From positions 868,001 through 932,000 of the forward strand of contig PSQN01000017.1 of assembly GCA_002989075.1 (NCBI GenBank): a stretch of 64,000 nucleotides of DNA, written 5' to 3'. Shown here in pieces: positions 61,199 to 64,000 of the stretch; within the stretch, counting starts at the first letter, position 1; the number at the start of each line of letters is the position of its first letter. The position numbers and the translations under genes are program-made. The notes below the pieces were generated by a model. It saw nothing but the letters and a program-made list of their open reading frames with translations, ran no database searches and was not told where the DNA came from. The stretch comes from Arthonia radiata (Eukaryota; Ascomycota; Arthoniomycetes; Arthoniales; Arthoniaceae).

Positions 61199-63618
61199 CT
61201 ACACATCCTCCACGACCAAGAAAACCACCCTTGTGCGCTCCTCGTTCCGTTTCTGCTTTTCCACCTTATGCTCTTCTTGCGTCCCCTCGATCCGAGCAAT
61301 ATCACTGCTGGACAAATGCACCGCAACAGTCTCCTCATGCACAATACGGATGCACTTCCTGATATGCGCCTCATCGCTCCACTCCTCCCTTTCCCAAAAC
61401 GCTCTTAATGCCTGCTGCTCATCCAAGCTCGCATGGTCCGCTTCTACCCTTTTTGTCTACCGCGCGTCAGCCCAATGTTTCTCAGAAACATGCTCTCAAA
61501 ATGTGCGTTTTCAGAGAGCGCCTCTGCTTCAGCGACTGAAAGCCCCTCAACAAACAACAGAAGACACAGCGTAGGGTCTGTAGACTTACATCCACCAGAG
61601 CTCGAACATGCTGTACCGTCTCTTCATCCACGGTCATCGGTACCTGCTCATACGCGCTTGAGATCCGGTCAATCCAAGACTTCAGCCCCATTTGACTTGG
61701 TTCAGCGGATGATAGCAAGCTCACCATTCCAATGAACAGGACCCAGAGGTCCTCTTCGTCTTCCTGTGTGCGGGCGCTGAGGCGTGCGTAGGTCGTGGTG
61801 GCGGAGGGCGCGGTGTCGTGGATACTGTTGACGACAAGGGCGAAGGTGTCGCGCGCCTCTGCGTCGAGGAGATTGTAGGCGAGAGGGAGCGTCAGCACTC
61901 CATTCATCCCATTTGGCCCTTTTGCCCCTGCTACCCGATTGTATATCCGCGTGGACGAGGTGCCATTCTTCGAAAGTACACCCACTACTTCACCCCCTCT
62001 TTCCTGTAATACTCGGGCATATGTCAGCGCGGATGTGATGTCAGTGTTCAAAAGCGCGATGTTCGCGTCCAGTACCCTGGCTTGGCCGCGCATGTAGATG
62101 CTGGCGTTTCTGTGCCGTCGAGCTGACGTTTCGGTTTGGGGGAGCGCGCGGGAGAGATTGTCGAGCCCGGTACTGAGGCGGGTGCGCTCCATGCTCAACC
62201 GGTCGAGGAGAAGTGACACTAGTGCGAGCGTGACTCTCAGCGAAACGCGACAGCATGCCGGCCCTGCGTCTCGGCGAACAACGCTGTCGTCAGCAGGTGC
62301 GGGCATGCCGCGAAGACGTTCGGTCTCTCGCGTGTTGAGTAAGAGGTATGTCAAGCGAGCGATGAGCGCTAATGGGAAGCCGTGGAGAGTTTCGGACCGG
62401 TGGGAGGGGAGGCGACCCAGTCCATGTGAAGCGTAGCCGGGGATAGCGTTGGAATATCCTGGCTCACCCCGGTCACGAACATAGAACGTTGTCGCGCCCG
62501 GATCGTGCGCTTCAGGTATCCTGGCCGGCTCTGTCTCCTCGCTCACTGGCATTGTAGGCACGTCTATCTTCTCCAAGAGCGGATATTCCTGCGAGGGCAG
62601 TTTTAGAGGGAACGTGTCGCATAGATCAATTTTTAGTGCAAAGCCTACGGTCTAGCTGTCAGCACTAGGAATTCTGAATAGGGTCGGCACAAGAGTTTTT
62701 GCGTGCTTTGTATTGCTTTTCGCATGAACGCTAGCCGCTAAGCACCTCCCGGGCCCTCCGATACCACAAGATGCTGAAGCGCGGGCGCCGCGAACTTACC
62801 ATAGCTCAAGAGCAGTTGCCCGTTGTTGCGCGGACCGTAGGAGTTGAAGATCTCATCGCCTGGGTTCAGGTAGTCGTTGCAGATGATGGAGAGCGAGTGG
62901 GCGTCCGTGTACCAGTAGTTTTGCGTGGTGGGGGAGTGATTGAGGAGGTCTATACCTGGGTAGAGGAGCATATCGGGGTTGTAGAAGGAGAGAAGGGGCT
63001 GCGTGGCCAATGTAGACTGCGGTGGAGAAGATGCTCGGATAGTAGTTTGTCGGAGGAGTGATGACTGGAAAGCGCGAGATGTGAGGATGGTAAGGGCCCA
63101 CTCATAGCATTGCCTGGGTTGCAGTACTTTTCAGCCAATCGTCACAAGTGCAAGGCTCGGAAAGCTCACCATGATAGATCAACGTTGTTTTCTTGCGCCC
63201 ATGCGCCGAAGTGTGGTGACCATTGTACATATTCGGTCCTCCAGCACGACTCGAGATCATGAAGACCGCTTGCTAGAGGCGAGCCATCAAGCCACGACCT
63301 CTCATCGGCATGCCAACTCACTGGTAGATCAGGACCACCCTGCAGTGGATCTATGGCCACCTCCAGGGACTTGGGAAGCAAATCGACGTAGGCGCCCCAG
63401 AAGCTGTCTTCACCCAGGCTGAGCTGGACGCAGAGCCACAGTGCTGCGAGGCATTGTGTTCTTGGGGCTGTGCGTTTTATGATTTCCGGCAAGCGAATCT
63501 TACGGCGTTTCTTGTCGTCATTGATAAATGAGTCCAGGCCAAAGTCAGAAGAAGTTGCATCAATGGCCGAAAGGGTGACGCTGTGGGGGCATGATATAAT
63601 GGTTGCTCCAGGCTCTAT
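61199..63618 (-). CDS. SET-domain lysine methyltransferase, SETD6/RLSMT type (5' exon unresolved)
   Basis: Four exons fit one frame: 63618-63170, 63113-62800, 62644-61590 and 61456-61199, with introns of 56, 155 and 133 bp, giving 691 residues. The SET domain is split across them: IEPGATIISCPHSVTLSAI at the first exon's start, LLYPGIDLLNHSPTTQNYW, then FNSYGPRNNGQLLLSYG joined by splicing to FALKIDL. These are the NHS and GYG-like blocks of SETD6/Rubisco-LSMT-type enzymes, which methylate lysines of ribosomal or other proteins using S-adenosylmethionine. The C-terminal part is less conserved. An acceptor at 63619 shows that at least one upstream exon exists; the frame MFHGIVEDHNM... (ATG at 63854) ending in LQTRAED is a candidate, but a short or non-canonical intron would be required. 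The 5' end may lie beyond the window. Confidence 0.8.
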
Positions 63619-64000
63619 CTAGCAGTAAGCTTGTCAGCGTCAGGCTCAGGAACTAGGGCGTCCTCGGCGCGTGTTTGAAGGCTGACAACGAGGATCCTAT
63701 CCCCGCTAGTGAAGCATGAAAACGATTCAAAAGGATTTGGGACTGTGTTCGCGGCTTTTCCCAATATAACAAATGCAAAGCAATAGTTGATCAAGGTAAG
63801 TCTCAGAGCGTTAATACAGGCCATATTGTGATCTTCTACGATCCCGTGGAACATCGATTTGTCGGCGCTCCACCTTGATCTTCCGTCCTGGACCGATTTC
63901 TGCTGGTGTGACTGCTGTTCAGAAAGCTTTGCGCTAAAACTTTGCCTGTAGATTCAGGTGCACGTGCATGGGAGAGCCGAAGGTTTGGCACAGTGGAAGC
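63619..64000 (-). other. Probable 5' part of SET gene, unresolved
   Basis: Open minus-strand frame 63854-63615 could supply the first exon; no firm donor site was found between it and the acceptor at 63619. The last 145 bp hold nothing else recognisable. Confidence 0.35.

Overview
The window comes from a filamentous ascomycete (Pezizomycotina), most likely a Dothideomycete. The evidence is short introns of 53-172 bp with GTAAGT-like donors and CTAAC-like branch sites, GC-balanced compact host genes of typical ascomycete families (ERG27, a DSC-complex rhomboid pseudoprotease, a DUF3176 membrane protein, AHA1, a SETD6-type SET protein), and a very AT-rich block with the C-to-T/G-to-A decay expected of repeat-induced point mutation (RIP). 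Species cannot be told from the sequence alone.

Left host arm (1 to about 10603): a truncated TFIP11/Ntr1-like G-patch splicing protein (minus); a divergent 1171-residue low-complexity protein of unknown function (plus); the sterol C-4 demethylation 3-keto reductase gene ERG27 with one intron (plus); a short DSC2-like rhomboid pseudoprotease (minus); and a four-exon membrane-anchored SGNH/PC-esterase-like protein (minus).

AT-rich island (10604-55202, about 44.6 kb): no intact gene. By eye it resolves into a stack of transposons with matching 5-bp target duplications. The oldest layer is one element of about 6.3 kb with candidate terminal inverted repeats at 10604-10632 and 55174-55202, carrying a faint DUF6589-like coding trace. 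Into it went a solo Copia LTR (13159-13666), a chromodomain Gypsy element with 196-bp LTRs (15779-23780), and three Copia elements with 508-bp LTRs (23881-36389 minus; 37120-49000 plus; 49036-54442 plus). A second Gypsy family with 450-bp LTRs then inserted inside two of the Copia copies (26813-33909 plus; 37140-43606 minus). All are fossils, broken many times over by RIP-type change; Copia-C3 looks least decayed.

Right host arm (about 55203-64000): a four-exon DUF3176 membrane protein (minus), the two-exon Hsp90 co-chaperone gene AHA1 (plus), and a multi-exon SET-domain lysine methyltransferase (minus) whose 5' end is unresolved at the window edge.

The host genes are unrelated housekeeping or membrane functions and form no evident cluster. 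The main interest is the nested island: its inverted-repeat boundaries, the unclassified landing element, and accessory regions near the 3' ends of the Gypsy elements. Splice sites were assigned by eye from reading frame and family similarity; no alignment or database search was run.
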